Numbered from the stretch's first letter, positions 42,301 to 54,270 are shown. The stretch: 64,000 bases of DNA from Certhia americana (GCA_018697195.1 CM031857.1:65425666-65489665); one strand, 5' to 3'. Made by a program: numbers and translations. Notes: a model not told the origin generated them from the letters alone.

Positions 42301-44435
42301 GCAGTCGCTGCCTCCTCTATTTCACATGCATCAAAACATAGCCCAAGTTACTAAACCAAGAGGAGAGGTCAAGGCTTGAGTATTTAGTCCATATCAAATT
42401 CTATAATGTAAATTTTTTGCAGCTTAATTATATAGAGAAACCACTGGACATTTTAAAGAATTAGAATACTGAACTGTTAAATATTAGGCAATTGACCCAT
42501 ACCTAATATGAAGTAAGTTTCTAAAAATGTCCTCAGAAAAATTTAGTCGAAAAACAGGTGTAGGAGAAAATTCAAATGTGACCCGTAAGGCCCCAGAATT
42601 TAGAAATGAATTGGGATCAGTTCAGTCTTTTCCCATGGGGTAACTTGTATAAATGTAATTCTATGGTTTCATAAAACCAGGTCAAGTTTCTGTCCCCTGA
42701 GGTCCTTTGGCAATTTGAAGCATGGTAGCACTTTTTCCTGGCTACAAGTTCAAATCTGCATGCGTTCTGGATTTCTAAAAGGAAGCGATTAGCCAAGCTG
42801 AAAAGATAGACCTGTCCTGTTCAGAGCACACCTTCCACACAGAAAACTACTTACAGGGCTGAAACACAATTTCACAGAACAGTATTTAGAACTAGTTGTC
42901 TCTACATTTTTCACCTCTAACAAAAAATTCCTTTTCTCTCATCAGCTGGCACACTAAAGAACAGACAAACTTACCACGTAACAATGACATTCCTTTTTCC
43001 TTAAATGTCAACAAGTTCTACTCATGCAGTCATATTTCAGAATATTTCTGAATACATGCATTCTAAAACTATTGTTTTATTACCTCTCATGATATCATTG
43101 TAATGTCCTAATTTAATTATTAAGACATACAAAATAAGACTCAAAAAGACAAAATCACAGAAGGGGTCACCAGAAAATATAAAACCTCTGCTTGGCGGAA
43201 CCACATTAACACAGCTCAGCTGCAGAGAGCTAAAGGCAGTGGAGGCTCCACTCCTTCAGGAACAACCTGAAATTACTGTTTAACACCACATCCCATCCAC
43301 TGTGTCCTAGAGTCTGACTTTTATTGCAATGAGGACAGTACGACAATGGGTTGAGTCTGAACAACAAATCCCTCTGTGTGGGACCACACATCTTCTGGGT
43401 CAACTAAATAGATTCAAAGAGCAGAGGAAGAATAACAAAGAAATTCAGACTGTTTGAGCGAACTTCTCAGTGTGTAAATCTAACATGTCCAAATGCAGCA
43501 GTGGGCTGCTTCTTCTCAAGATAAAATCCACCCTTTCTGCCACTCTATTGAGATGGTGCTAGAGAAGCTCTGAACAATAAAATTTGTTGAAAGTTTATTA
43601 ATTCATAGCGATATCCCACCTGTTGTACCTTGAGGTGGCCTCATGCCAACCCAACAGCTGTGGCGATCTCCAAACATGTTGACTAAAAACCTCACTGATG
43701 CCCTCCCCAGGAAACGCTATGGCTCCTTTCTTATATGATTTGCATGCATGTTCCTGAAACAGCTAGATGCTGGTAAATTAGTATTTCTAATACATTTATT
43801 TCATAGTATCACAAAACTGTATTTTATACACAGCTGTATGTTAAATTATAAATTACTGTAGAAGGAGCTTCTTTTTCTAGTACAGTCATTTTTAACATCA
43901 TATTTCAGCAGCAAATTCATTTGAAAGGGAAGCAGTAGAATCACAAACCATCTATAATGCCCAGTAATGGAAGACAAAATATTTTATTACCATTTCCTAC
44001 TTCTTTTTTAACCTAGCCTGTTAAAAGCTATAAGTAGCAGCTTAGAAAAAACCCATAACAAACTAAAACCAAAACGAAGGAATCCTGCTTTGTATAAGAA
44101 CAATAGGCAATGTTAACTTGCACCAGAATCATAAAATTAGGCTTTACTGGTAGATACAGACAAAAGAAGTAACAAAATCCTATGTGTTACCTATGTTGTA
44201 GGAACTGCTCTAACAAGCTAAGAAAGAAATGTATTAAAAAGACTTTTCACTTTTATTAATCCTTACTATGTATTTCATGCCACCTGAGGTATTTTCTTCT
44301 CCCCATGCAGTAAATACTGTTAAGGAAACAGAAGATAATTGAAAAATGGTTTCACTTTCTTCACAGCAAACTAGCAGTGAGAATCAGCACTAAAACGTGA
44401 AAAGTGACAACCATGGCACATATATTGGAAGCAGG

Positions 44436-44473
44436 TATTCCCTTCAAAAAGGGATATTCCCTTCAAAAAGGGA
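44436..44473. repeat. 19-bp perfect tandem duplication, each unit a small hairpin
   Basis: TATTCCCTTCAAAAAGGGA occurs twice without a gap. Each copy can fold on itself, as TCCCTT pairs with AAGGGA around a CAAA loop. The identity of the copies suggests a recent duplication. Confidence 0.9.
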
Positions 44474-47018
44474 CAGGCTGCATCTGTACTACAAAAATGA
44501 ATAAAACATATCCCAGCAGAGGGTATAAAGCCACAGGTTATACCAAATTCTGATACTCATTCCTGCAAAGATGTTGCCTTGATTTCCTAAAATTAATTAA
44601 TATGAAAGAATGTTCCCAAAAACACTAAGGTTGCACTAAATGCATGATGCATTAAAAAATGCATCATGAATCTATTTCATGCAACAAGCATTAATTCACA
44701 GGACACTAAATCTCAAGCATTTTTTCAATGCTTTCAAACTGTCCCCGCAAATACAAGAAAGTATACAGCAACCCAGCTTCCTACCTAAGATGTCAACTGA
44801 TTCTTTTATAGCACTTCCAAATATATTTTGCATATGCTTGGTTTAAAAGGTACATGTAGGCTATTGAAAGCAACAGATCTATCTGCATTCTTAAAGTTAC
44901 ACATATGGTTTGAAACCATAGCACTGTTATTTTAATGTAAATAACTAAGTCCTACAGGTGACCTTGTCCAACAAAGAAAGGTTTTTACAGCAGGCCAAGA
45001 GACTGGAAACAAATTATATGCTTCATAAGGACAGATAATGTTGACATCCATTAAAACATGATATAAAAACAATTAAATTGTTAAGTTTATAATTTTACCA
45101 CATTTGGAAAAGAATAATTAAAAATAATAGTTTTAATAATGTTTTTTTCAAGGAATGCCCAAACTATCAATAAGCCCTGACTAGATGTGTCATAAAACTG
45201 TACAAAACTGTACAAAAATGTACCACTTGTTTATACTTCTCTTAAAAATAATCCTTAAAAGTAATATCTTAAAAGTAATACCAGAAAGCAGGTTTTTTTC
45301 TGTCCCATACATAAAATTATGATCTAGCTCTTTTAAAAAAAATAAATCATTAGTATGTAGGAGAACAACATTAAATCAAGGTTACAAAAGATGTTATCAA
45401 ATTATTATGCTGTTATTAATACAATATATTACCTGTTTCCTTTGTATTTTACTTTCTATAACTGCTATCTTTTTCATTCCTTACAATCATTTCATGTAAA
45501 ATGAAAAAGCAAAGCATTTCCCAGATGTAAAATACAAAAACAGTTCCTATCGTACAACAATTTGTAAATATAATCATATGCTGAGAAACATGTCCCAAAC
45601 AACAACTTCTACTCCAAATGTAAAATACCTATTACCTGTTCTCAGTAAAGCACTGTTAACAAGTGCTCTAACATGAACATTGAGAGTTAGGAATTTCAAT
45701 CATGGCATCGTAACATTACAAGCATATTTCAGCTGTCAATTATGCTAAAGCATGTGCAGCAGTCCCACGTACTCCCATTCTTCCCCTTCTCCCCATCCAA
45801 TTCCAGTATGTAACTCTTGCTATTTTGTCAGCCAGGTAATCTGTATGCACACCTACTGTGCCCTCTCATTCAGTCATACAATCTAAGGAACAAAATGAAT
45901 GTAAAAAAACACGTCTTAACAGCTAAGATACATTTTTTTCAGTATATTTAGTATCACATAAAATTATAATGTGAACAAAAAAACTAGTCTGAAAGCTTTG
46001 CTTGAACCTGAGCTTGTTTCAGATCAAAAGGAATTTAGACATAATTTAGCCATTTGGCCAATTCTGAGATTAATTCTATAAACTATAAGGATGAATAAAA
46101 TTCTGTTACCAAAACATCTGCTTATTTTAATGGAAAATAAAATCCAGTTGGTGTGGCACGGTGCACCGGCACCTGCTCCATTGTTCCTGGACTATGGCTA
46201 ATTTCAGCCTTCCAATGGCTATAAAATCCCAGTGTTTGATATTTGTAACAAAAAATATATTTCTTTTTCAGACTGAAATAGCTTTCTTCTTCATGATGAA
46301 GATGCAAATTATGTGGGATGCAAAGAAAACATCCAAAATAAATTAGTTTCGGCGTGAACTGGGTACCTTTGAACAGAATAATGAACAGAGTTAAGTGTTA
46401 CCCATACAAGTATTCTCAGGAGTGCACTATAAAAACTTTGGAATATTTTACTATTTCAAAAGCATAATTACATGAACACAAGCAAAAAAAAACCCAGATA
46501 TTACTTCAGAAAGTTTCTGCCTATAACTAATAAAGTGTTTTGATACACACGATATAGAAGATCTTCCCATTCAACTCTGCAAGTTGTATATATTAATCCA
46601 TGTGCCATGGGAGGATATTCATCCTAAAAGCAATTATCCCAAAACATTGTTTAAAGCAAGGTGAACTAAAATACATTTTGTGATCCACTTCCTTGGTCGC
46701 AACTCATGCAAGCAATTTCATTAGTTTTGGTGGACGTATCCTGAACTACGGCTCAGGGTCTGTTCAGTCCAATATCCCATCTCTAAAAGAGAGCTCTATG
46801 GAAATTCACGGAGGAGAAAGCAAGCTTTCAGTACTTTCAGAGTTATCCTTCCCCAGTGCAGTTCCCCAGCTAATCACTATGAGTGATTTAGAGTGGAAAA
46901 TTCCAAAGTGGGACATAACTGGATGGTCAAAAACTGATCCTGTCTCTCATGAAATTGAGTGACAGCATTTTTCTACTTAATGCTATGGAAAATATACTAC
47001 TACCCTTTTTCCTTGTTT

Positions 47019-47039
47019 AAAAAAAAAAAAAAAAAAAAA
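47019..47039. repeat. Poly-A tract
   Basis: A 21-base A run followed by GTTTAAAATAG. It is a simple homopolymer in the intron. Confidence 0.85.
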
Positions 47040-49769
47040 GTTTAAAATAGTTCACAGTTATTAACAATCAGTGCTAAGATTCCATATTTTGTAGATTACA
47101 CTTGAATATTCTGCAGTGCCTGTGAAATGAAACATCAGCACTTGTTAGGAGATGCCCCAGGCTGAGCACAGTATCAGATAAATAAGTAGAACATAGCAGG
47201 TTAAGGATAAAGTTATTCCTCAAAGCAAATTGTATTTTATCATTTCAAATCACAGACGTATCTTGATTCTAAATATAAAGAATTCTAAATATATTTTTTG
47301 CTTAAATTTCATGATTTTTGAAAACAATTTAAATGATAATGGAAAAAGAAAAATTCTTCCTTAATTCACACTGGAGAAATTATCTATATATGAATTAACT
47401 CTCTGGATCATAATAGCTTTTTGCAGATGACTCTTCAGCTCTATCGCTTAAATACGTATTTAGGAAACTAAAAATTTACTGTCAATTCCTATTATGTCAG
47501 TCCACATTATGGCGCTGTTACAGCATGCACATTTAAAGATTATTGAAAAAATTACTGTTCATGTGCAGTATATAATTTGCAAAAGGTTAATCACTATTTT
47601 AAAACAATGAATGGAATTAACTCATAATGCAAAGCAGATGCCCCAAACGTTATTTTTAAAAGAAAACATATTTAACTTATAAAAGAACAAAGAGGATCTA
47701 AATCCAGTCCTGTGGCTTAAAACCAGACAGGCATCATGGTTGTTTGGGACTCTTCTTTCACTGGCTCATACAATTTAGATAAAACTCAATAGTTTCTGAC
47801 TACTCTCTGCAATCCTGAAGCCATTAATGAATTTTACAGCTAAACTTGTAAAGCTCCTCCATGACTAGGAAATACTGGCAATGGTGAAAGAGATTTACTT
47901 ATACCAGACCAGCAGGGAATGCAGTAACAATTTAATATATCAACTAAGTAGTTCAAAAGGAAAATATTAGAATTCAGTCCAGCGTATGAAAATTCTCTGC
48001 TTCGTATGCAATTCACTTTAGATGACCAGTCACAGAGATGGGCAAAAACAGCCATCTGTAATGATCTAGGAATAGGGGAAAACAGAAGAAATACTAAATA
48101 ACAGTCAAACAAGATGAGCGTTTCCAACAAATATTCGGAACCCACTCCAGACTACAGAATATCAAGCAGGACAAGTTGTAAATAAGAGTGCTTTGAGTGC
48201 ATTTTGGTTTACAGTGCTGAGGAGGGGCAGAGAGAAAGCCCTGGGTGGGCGCAGCAGCCCCCAGCACAGCCCCTAGGGACATACTGTGGGGCATTTGCTC
48301 CATGTGCCCAGAGGGTTCAGCAAATCCAGGCAGGGGCCTGTGGCTCTAGAAAAAGCGTGGAAGCCTGAGACTGAGCCAAGCATTTGAATAGAGATGGCAA
48401 TGGTCTGAGGAAATAACAAAGCTATCCATATAGCCCTTTATTGTAAGTAAAGTTGGTACAAACCTGACAATAAAACTATGCTTTTTCACATAAACTACAT
48501 CTGCCAAGAAAAGATTTCTTAATTTAAGAAAAAAAAAAATTAAAAAGCTGCACAAAACTTTACCAATATTCATAGCTATAAGATAAAGGAGGAGTTAATC
48601 AAATTGAATCCTTGAGAAAGATCATGTGAAGCAATCAGAGAGAAAAACATCCCCCTGCCCATCACTAGCAGGCCCTCACCTCCCTGCACGGGAACAGCGT
48701 CGGCAGCACTTCTCCACAGGCAGCCAGCGTTCACAGCAGAGTGTTCCCTGCCAAAGTATCAGATACCTTGCTACTGCCAGCAACTGAAGTATCAGATTAA
48801 AGGGATAAATAGCTCTGTCCTGTTGCAGTAAGTACAGGCCAAAGATCTCAGCTTTAAAAACTACAATATTTACCATTAAATACATAATGCAAGATAGATA
48901 TTAAAGTAGTTATTATGAGCAACTGGAATCTTTTTTTTTTAAGTCTAGGGAAACCACTTCCAAACATTTTTATTCCTTCTTTATAGTTACTATAATTTAT
49001 CTTCTGGCCTTCCAGAAGTCATCTTTGCTTGTAAAGCCTTCCACATTTCTGCTGATTATATTTTAATAATTGGTGGCAAGAAGGAAGGTCATCAATATAA
49101 ACCACAGGTACTATATATTTGACATTCCTTCCAGCTGCACTTGCTGACCTATTCATTTAAAGTATCTACGATCTGTACTAACCTATCTGGGCGAGATACT
49201 TCTTTAATTAATACAAACAGGGAGAAAAAAAAAAGCTATGCAAGCATGCAGTATTCAGTAAACAAGGACATGCTAGGTCCACATAATTTGAAAGAAGCAG
49301 AAGCTAGAAAAGAGGGACTGAATAACTGCCATGTAAGATAGGCTTTGAAGAGAATTGTTTCATGTTTAACGTCTTTCCCCTTTATACTCAAAAATCAATT
49401 AGGTTGTTTTCCAAAAATTGTAAATAGCTTCCAAAGGCTGCAAATAATTCCCCGCTTTAAGTATGAATGTCAATGAACTCATTCAAAATCATCTTCAAAT
49501 GTCAGAAAAGATTAACATATCCTGGTCACAGAAGGGAGGTCAGAAGAAAGCGCACGCCTTTAGCCTTTACTCGCGTGGGCACGATCCAAAGCCAGCCTAA
49601 GTCTATGGGAAAACTCTAGAAAGGGACACAGCATGGCAAAATTCCACAACAAGTGCTCAAAACACAAGAGACCAGAAACAATCTGGGATCAATAGCTTCC
49701 AGGTCATTAATCCTAGCCAGGTGACATCCAGCACACAGTTAGCTACTCTCTTTCACCCACACATTCAAG

Positions 49770-50040
49770 AAACCTGACTCGATTGGCATCTAGTAGCGCT
49801 AAATATTTTCCATGTTTTGCCTTTATCCTTTCCCTATTTGTTTGGCATATGGCTTTCTAGCATCCCATTAATGTCAAACCATTTAATCGGAATGTAAGCT
49901 AAATGCACAGTTTGCTATTTCCTGGATTTCTGTTTGGCAGCCAATGCTTTTTATGAGGAAAATAAAAGCAAAGGTCAGTATGACCAGAAAAGAAAAGTCA
50001 TCTTCCATAACGGAAGCTTATTTTTCCAGTGAACTGATAC
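49770..50040. promoter_or_regulatory. Candidate conserved non-coding element
   Basis: A repeat-free segment with CCCATTAATGTC and TTTAATCGG homeodomain-like sites, an NF1-like TTTGGCAGCCAATG (TTGGC/GCCAA facing pair) and little homopolymer content. It lies about 3.8 kb downstream of exon 1. The call rests on composition and motif content only. Confidence 0.35.
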
Positions 50041-52990
50041 ACAAGCCTAATTTAGAAAAAGATCCTTTAGTATCATGTTATTATTAGTAGTATCACAAAT
50101 AAACACAGAAACCAATTCACTTTACAGACCTCCACATTAAGCATTCAATAGAAAATCCCTTGGTGTTTTATTGATTTTTGTTTTATTGATCTTTTAAATA
50201 GCAATATCACAGTTAAAATGTATCATTTTGGTGTAACACATCTAAAACTTTTCCGTCTTGAAATAAGTTATTTCAAATTATTTCCACAGCAACTGGCAAC
50301 TAATGATTCAATCCATTTAAAGAACAACAAAGTAATGGCTTTATTTGGATGCCTTTTTTGATTAAATAACATATTAACCTTGATGAAGCTTTCCAAAAAG
50401 GGATTAGCCTACTCAAGTGCATCAGCTGATTATGAGACAAATATAACAGTGATAAGATGCTGGTTCAAAATTTTTGAATCTGATGAGTACAACAATTTAG
50501 CCGCTAGGATGGAGTTGGCTCTTCCAGTTTCCATCTCAACAGTAAAGTATCCACCGGGGATACAAAAAGACATCACCCAGCTAAAGTATGCAGTAACTAG
50601 GAGTCAGGAAAGGTCACTTAAATCACTAAACTGAGTAGAGTAAAATACCCTGCGTAATTACTGTAATGTCAGAAATAATTTTAAAAAATTTGTAAAGAAA
50701 GAAGAATTAAAATGTATTAGAGGGGAAATCCAGAAAGCAAGTACAGATTTATCTTCCCATTATATCATCCATTTTGATCAAAACTCACTGACCCACTTTG
50801 CTTTATTCGTCTATACTGTAATAATACATTTTGCATACCTATTGTATATCCTTTCCATTAATTTATTTGCTTAATGGATGTATAAGTAAGTCTACTACAA
50901 TTACGCTTTTTAAGGGTCAAATCCTACTCACTTCTGAACCCACTACTGTAATTTCTACTACACTGGATGATAACACAGCAGACCTCAGGAACAGCTGAAA
51001 CACAGCCGATTCTGCGCTGTTGACATAATCAAGCCATGTTACAACCAGGCTGCCAAACCCTTTTATAACCTTGCCAAGTCCAGGAATTGGTGTCTCCATA
51101 CGCCCCCAACAGCAACATCCCCCCTCCCCCCGAAAAAAAAGAAAGTTTCTGTATTTCTCAATTCTACTTGTTCAAATTAAAATTCACACGGTTATGACTG
51201 TTGCAAAGTAAAACTTACAAGAGTTTATTTTAAGGATCAAATCTTGGAACTCTTGCAGAATTGTTGCAAGTTACACACCACACGGACAAACACACACAAA
51301 ACCCCGACCCAACAATTGTCTAAGAGCTGCTATTAATATTCATGTTGATTCCACATGAAACAACAGCAGAGTTACCCGAGCAGCTACAGTTATGTCAGCG
51401 CTTGGAAGTTATTCCAGGCTGTTTTGTCCTGCTGCCCTGAATATTCAGGAACTTCAACAATCCATCCAGCAACTGCTACCGCAGAGTAAGTGCTCTGCTT
51501 CGCCTGGCTCTATGCTAATGACGGCCAGGCACCCTCTGCTGAATCGGGGGGGATGAAGGGAAGGAGGAGGGGATGTCACACCCCCCGCCGTTGGGGACGG
51601 GACGGGCAGTAGCACGGCATCGCGTGGGGTTAATTTCCCACGTGTTGGTTGTTGCTGCACCTTGAAATCTGACAACAGGAAAGTGAAACGAGCACGGTCT
51701 GTTTGTTTGGGTATACTGAAAGTAGCATCGGGACTTTGTCCACGACCTCCGCCGTGGGAAGTTCCCGCCGCCCCTCCAGCGCGGCAGAGCCCGAGCCCCC
51801 CGCCCCCGCCCGAGGCAGGGGGAGAGCCCGCGGGAACTGGAGGCGCTTCCGACCGCTCTGATCTCGGGGTCACGGCAGTTATGCGATTCCTTCTCCTTAT
51901 CGAGCAGATTCAGCCCTGTAACCTACAGATTGAGAGATAACAGCCCCAGGCTTTCGCCCTCCGTTAAAAAGGCGGCCTCTATTGCATCAGGAATTTCCTC
52001 TTTTGCCAGCTCCTTCTATCCCCCCCGACACTCCTCCCCGGCTGTAGCAAGTTTGGGGCTCTCCCCGGCCGGCGGGGTGCGGAGATTCCCCCACCGTCCG
52101 CAACCGCACCGCTGCTCCCCGCCCTCGGCGCCGTCCCCGCCACCGCGCCCGCGTTACTCTGCGCGGTAGCCAGGATCCAGCCTTGCCAAATCCCTGCCAC
52201 GCTCCCGTTGCCCCCCGTCTCCTCCTCCTCAGCTGGTGGGGGCCTGGAGCTGCTCGCACCTGCTCCTCGGGGACCGATACCCCCACCCCCAACCCCACCG
52301 AGGTAGCAGCCCAGCCCGGCCGCCTGGCACCTCTCCCCACTACCCCAAAGAAAAGCCACTGCCACCTCCTCCTCCTCGCCGTCTTCCCGCCCTCCCTTCA
52401 CCTCCCCCGTTCGCCATGTGGCAACTGCCTTACAGCCCTACACAAAAAGTGCACGTGCCCCCTCGGATGTGTGACAGCAGCTGATGGCCAAGCGGCCTCC
52501 ATCGCCCCGGAGCGGGCCCGACGCCCGGGCAGCTCCGCGTACCATCCCAGTTAACGCGACACCCCAGGGTCTATGTCGCCGTCCCCCCATCAGGACCGCT
52601 CCCCGCCCACTCCCGCGCACCCTTCGAGCGGCTTTTTCCCAGGGTTGCCCGCTTTAAAGATACATCCAAGGATAAACTTCGGCTGGGGGCTCGGTCAGAA
52701 AGCACTTTCTGGCCCCTTCCCACCCCCACCAGCCCTCCGCTCCCGCGCTGTGCTGCCCGCGGCCACCCCTACCCCCGGCACGCCTCGGCCCAGGGGTGCA
52801 GGGAAGGGGACAATGACAGGGCGACACTTGCAGCGGGAGGGGGAAAAAGCACGCCTTCCCCTTCCCCCCTCTGTCCCTCCGTCCCACCAAGAAGCAGCGG
52901 CGATGGCTGCGGAGAAGGCCGGCTGGGTGGCGGGGCAGCGCGGAGGGGGCAGCGGGAAGCGGCGCAGCGCTCGCCCGGACCGCACGGCGC

Positions 52991-53036
52991 GGGGGTGGGA
53001 CGGGGGCGGCGGCGGCGGCGGGGGGGCCGGCGGGGC
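52991..53036 (+). repeat. G-rich GGC/G-run block next to the exon 1 donor
   Basis: Several runs of five to seven Gs and GGC triplets lie on the plus strand from about 20 bases inside intron 1. Plus is the template strand for DACH1, so a G-quadruplex here would sit ahead of the polymerase just after exon 1. The sequence fits the G-quadruplex pattern; formation is inferred. Confidence 0.6.
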
Positions 53037-53054
53037 GCGCGTGTGCCTTGCGGC

Positions 53055-53063
53055 GCTTACCTG
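53055..53063 (-). other. DACH1: DACH1 exon 1 splice donor
   Basis: On the minus strand the exon ends CAG and the intron starts GTAAGC, a near-consensus donor; the GT lies at 53060-53059. The cut leaves two bases (AG) of a split codon. This agrees with the serine that follows NDCTNA in known DACH1 proteins, so both reading frame and homology support the junction. Without splicing the frame soon runs into a stop in the intron, which is why the open frame extends only a few bases past the donor. Confidence 0.95.
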
Positions 53064-53800
53064 GCGTTGGTGCAGTCGTTGTAGAGGGTCTCGAAATCCT
53101 TCCTGGAGATGAGTTTGCAGCGGTTGACCCCGGGCTGGATGGCCCCCAGCCCCCTCAGGATGCGGACCTGCTCCACGTTGCAGACCACGGGCGTGATCTC
53201 GAGCCGCTTCAGCTTGGTGTAGACCGTGTGCAAGCCCCCCACCAAGTGCTTCAGGAAGAGGTCGAAAGCCTGGGGCAGGCAGATGAGCTCGCAGCCCTCC
53301 ACGGTGAAGGAGGCCACTTTGGCCCCCCTCAGATCCACCATCTTGCACTCGTTATTCTGGGGGGTGTTCTCCACCGGGGACGGGGTCGAGTACACGGGCT
53401 TGCCGGGCAGGCTGCCGGCCCCGCTGGCCGCGCTGGCATTGGGAGTGGAGGTGCCGCCGCTGCCGCCGCCGCCGCTGCTGCTGCCGCCGCCGCCGGTGCC
53501 CAGGCTGGGGCTGCCGCCGCCGCTGCCGCCGCCGCTGCCGTTACCGCCGCCGCCGCTGGTGGTGGAGGTGACTGTGGCCGCCGCTGCCGCCGCCGCCGCT
53601 GCGATGGGCTCCGGCCGGAATAGGTTTGTCCCCGAAGCGGCCGGCGGGGGAGCGATGGACGGAGACGGAGAGGAGGTGGCCGACGACGAGGTGGCCGACG
53701 ACGAGGTGGTGGTGGTGGTGGTGCAGGCGGCAGAAGTTGAGACCGGAGGCTGAGGGGGGACCAGCTGGGTCGGAGGGATCAAAGCAGCCGGTACGGCCAT
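53061..53800 (-). CDS. DACH1: DACH1 first coding exon (N-terminal 246 codons, partial gene)
   Basis: DACH1 is a nuclear Ski/Sno-related transcriptional cofactor that works with SIX and EYA proteins in eye, limb and neural development. The translation starts MAVPAALIPPTQLVPPQPP, matching the known DACH1 N terminus. It then has a Thr/Ser tract (residues about 27-45), the FRPEPI motif (61-66), nine alanines (67-75), a Gly/Ser-rich linker (about 83-116), and from about residue 132 the PGKPVYSTPSPVENTPQNNE segment leading into the first part of the DNA-binding DACHbox-N (about 150-246; it includes KVASFTVEGCELICLPQAFD and the LFLKHLVGGLHTVYTKLKRL stretch). The box differs from DACH2, which I recall as having ASFLMDGQ at the equivalent position. 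The ATG at 53800-53798 was chosen because it matches the family start and has a strong Kozak context (GACCATGG). The exon is 740 nt, ends in phase 2 after ...NDCTNA, and continues in exon 2 outside the window. The long serine run of mammalian DACH1 is missing. Confidence 0.97.
53453..53554 (-). repeat. DACH1: GGC/GGT triplet repeats coding the Gly/Ser linker of DACH1
   Basis: Residues about 83-116 of the DACH1 translation are almost only glycine and serine, encoded by imperfect GGC, GGT and AGC triplets. The linker separates the alanine tract from the DACHbox. Its length is known to vary between vertebrate DACH1 proteins. Assembly errors are likely in such sequence, but here the frame stays open throughout. 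Confidence 0.9.
53673..53702. repeat. 15-bp in-frame tandem duplication in DACH1 exon 1
   Basis: The 15-bp unit GAGGTGGCCGACGAC occurs twice without a gap, giving the repeated peptide SSSAT-SSSAT (residues 33-42) in the Thr/Ser tract. The two copies are identical, which suggests a recent slippage event or copy-number variation. Confidence 0.9.
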
Positions 53801-53802
53801 GG

Positions 53803-53808
53803 TCACAT
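53803..53808 (-). promoter_or_regulatory. Minimal start-stop uORF (AUG UGA) just before DACH1 AUG
   Basis: On the minus strand the bases before the DACH1 start read ATGTGACCATGG. The first ATG (53808-53806) is followed directly by TGA (53805-53803), and two bases later comes the main ATG (53800-53798). The upstream AUG has a weak context (T at -3, T at +4), while the main AUG has a strong one. Start-stop elements are known in other eukaryotic mRNAs, where they hold or divert initiating ribosomes. Whether this one acts in DACH1 is inference. Confidence 0.75.
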
Positions 53809-54143
53809 ATACGGCGGAGGGGGCAGGGGGAGGGGGGAAAGTTCCCACACACACACGCAGGGGTAAGGGGAAAAAATTTAAAAAAAAAAAAAAAATTATT
53901 AAAAAAAAAAAAAAAAAAAAAAAAGAGGAAAGGAGAGAAGGGAGGAGGGGGGAGAAGAAGGGGGGGATAACCCCAGATCAGGTGCTGCGGCGAGCGAGAG
54001 AGCAGGGGGCAGAGTGAGAGAGAACGCACAAAGTGTCCCGCAAGTGGGGACGGAGGAGGAGGAGGAGGAGGAGAAGTCCGCTCCGGGCGGCGGGGCTGGG
54101 GCCGAGGGGAGGGGGAGGGCAGTTTCTTTTTGTGGTCCTTGCT

Positions 54144-54215
54144 CTAGCACCACGTTAAAGACGAAGGTGAAAAGGAGGAGGTTTGAAGGACTTCGGTTCT
54201 CTCTGGCAAGTACAT
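54144..54215 (-). promoter_or_regulatory. Possible 23-codon uORF in the DACH1 leader
   Basis: An ATG at 54215 opens a 23-codon frame that begins MYLPERTEV and ends at TAG (54146-54144), about 340 bases before the main start. By inspection it is the only other minus-strand ATG between the start-stop element and this point. It matters only if transcription starts to the right of 54215, which is not known. Confidence 0.35.
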
Positions 54216-54270
54216 TGATCAAAGATTGAGAGGGGAATGACAGAGAGAAAATGAGCGGGGAAGTGCTGGC

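Larger units (their letters stand above)
1..53060 (-). other. DACH1: DACH1 intron 1 (5' part, runs off the left edge)
   Basis: Everything to the left of the donor is inferred to be intron 1 of DACH1. I looked for exon 2, whose product should begin with the PGRPPKR-type sequence that follows exon 1, and did not find it, so intron 1 is at least 53 kb here. The stretch is AT-rich with many A or T homopolymers and only short open frames (at most about 140 codons, mostly near 60-80), none with a recognisable protein family. Apart from four CR1 fragments it is mostly unique sequence. Candidate regulatory segments are listed separately. A nested gene or lncRNA exon cannot be excluded from sequence alone. 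Confidence 0.9.

Noticed and set aside
46693..46962. 89-codon plus-strand frame in the intron
   Set aside because: The composition is less biased than most frames here, but it has no recognised family, no visible splice context and no partner exon. It is best treated as chance.
52573..53348. Frames of 179 (+) and 217 (-) codons at the exon 1-intron 1 border
   Set aside because: They are other-frame readings of GC-rich intron and exon 1. The splice donor and the DACH1 frame explain the region.
53048..53753. Plus-strand frames of 191 and 175 codons across DACH1 exon 1
   Set aside because: They are antisense shadows of the DACH1 coding exon; the poly-Ala and poly-Pro content mirrors its GGC repeats.
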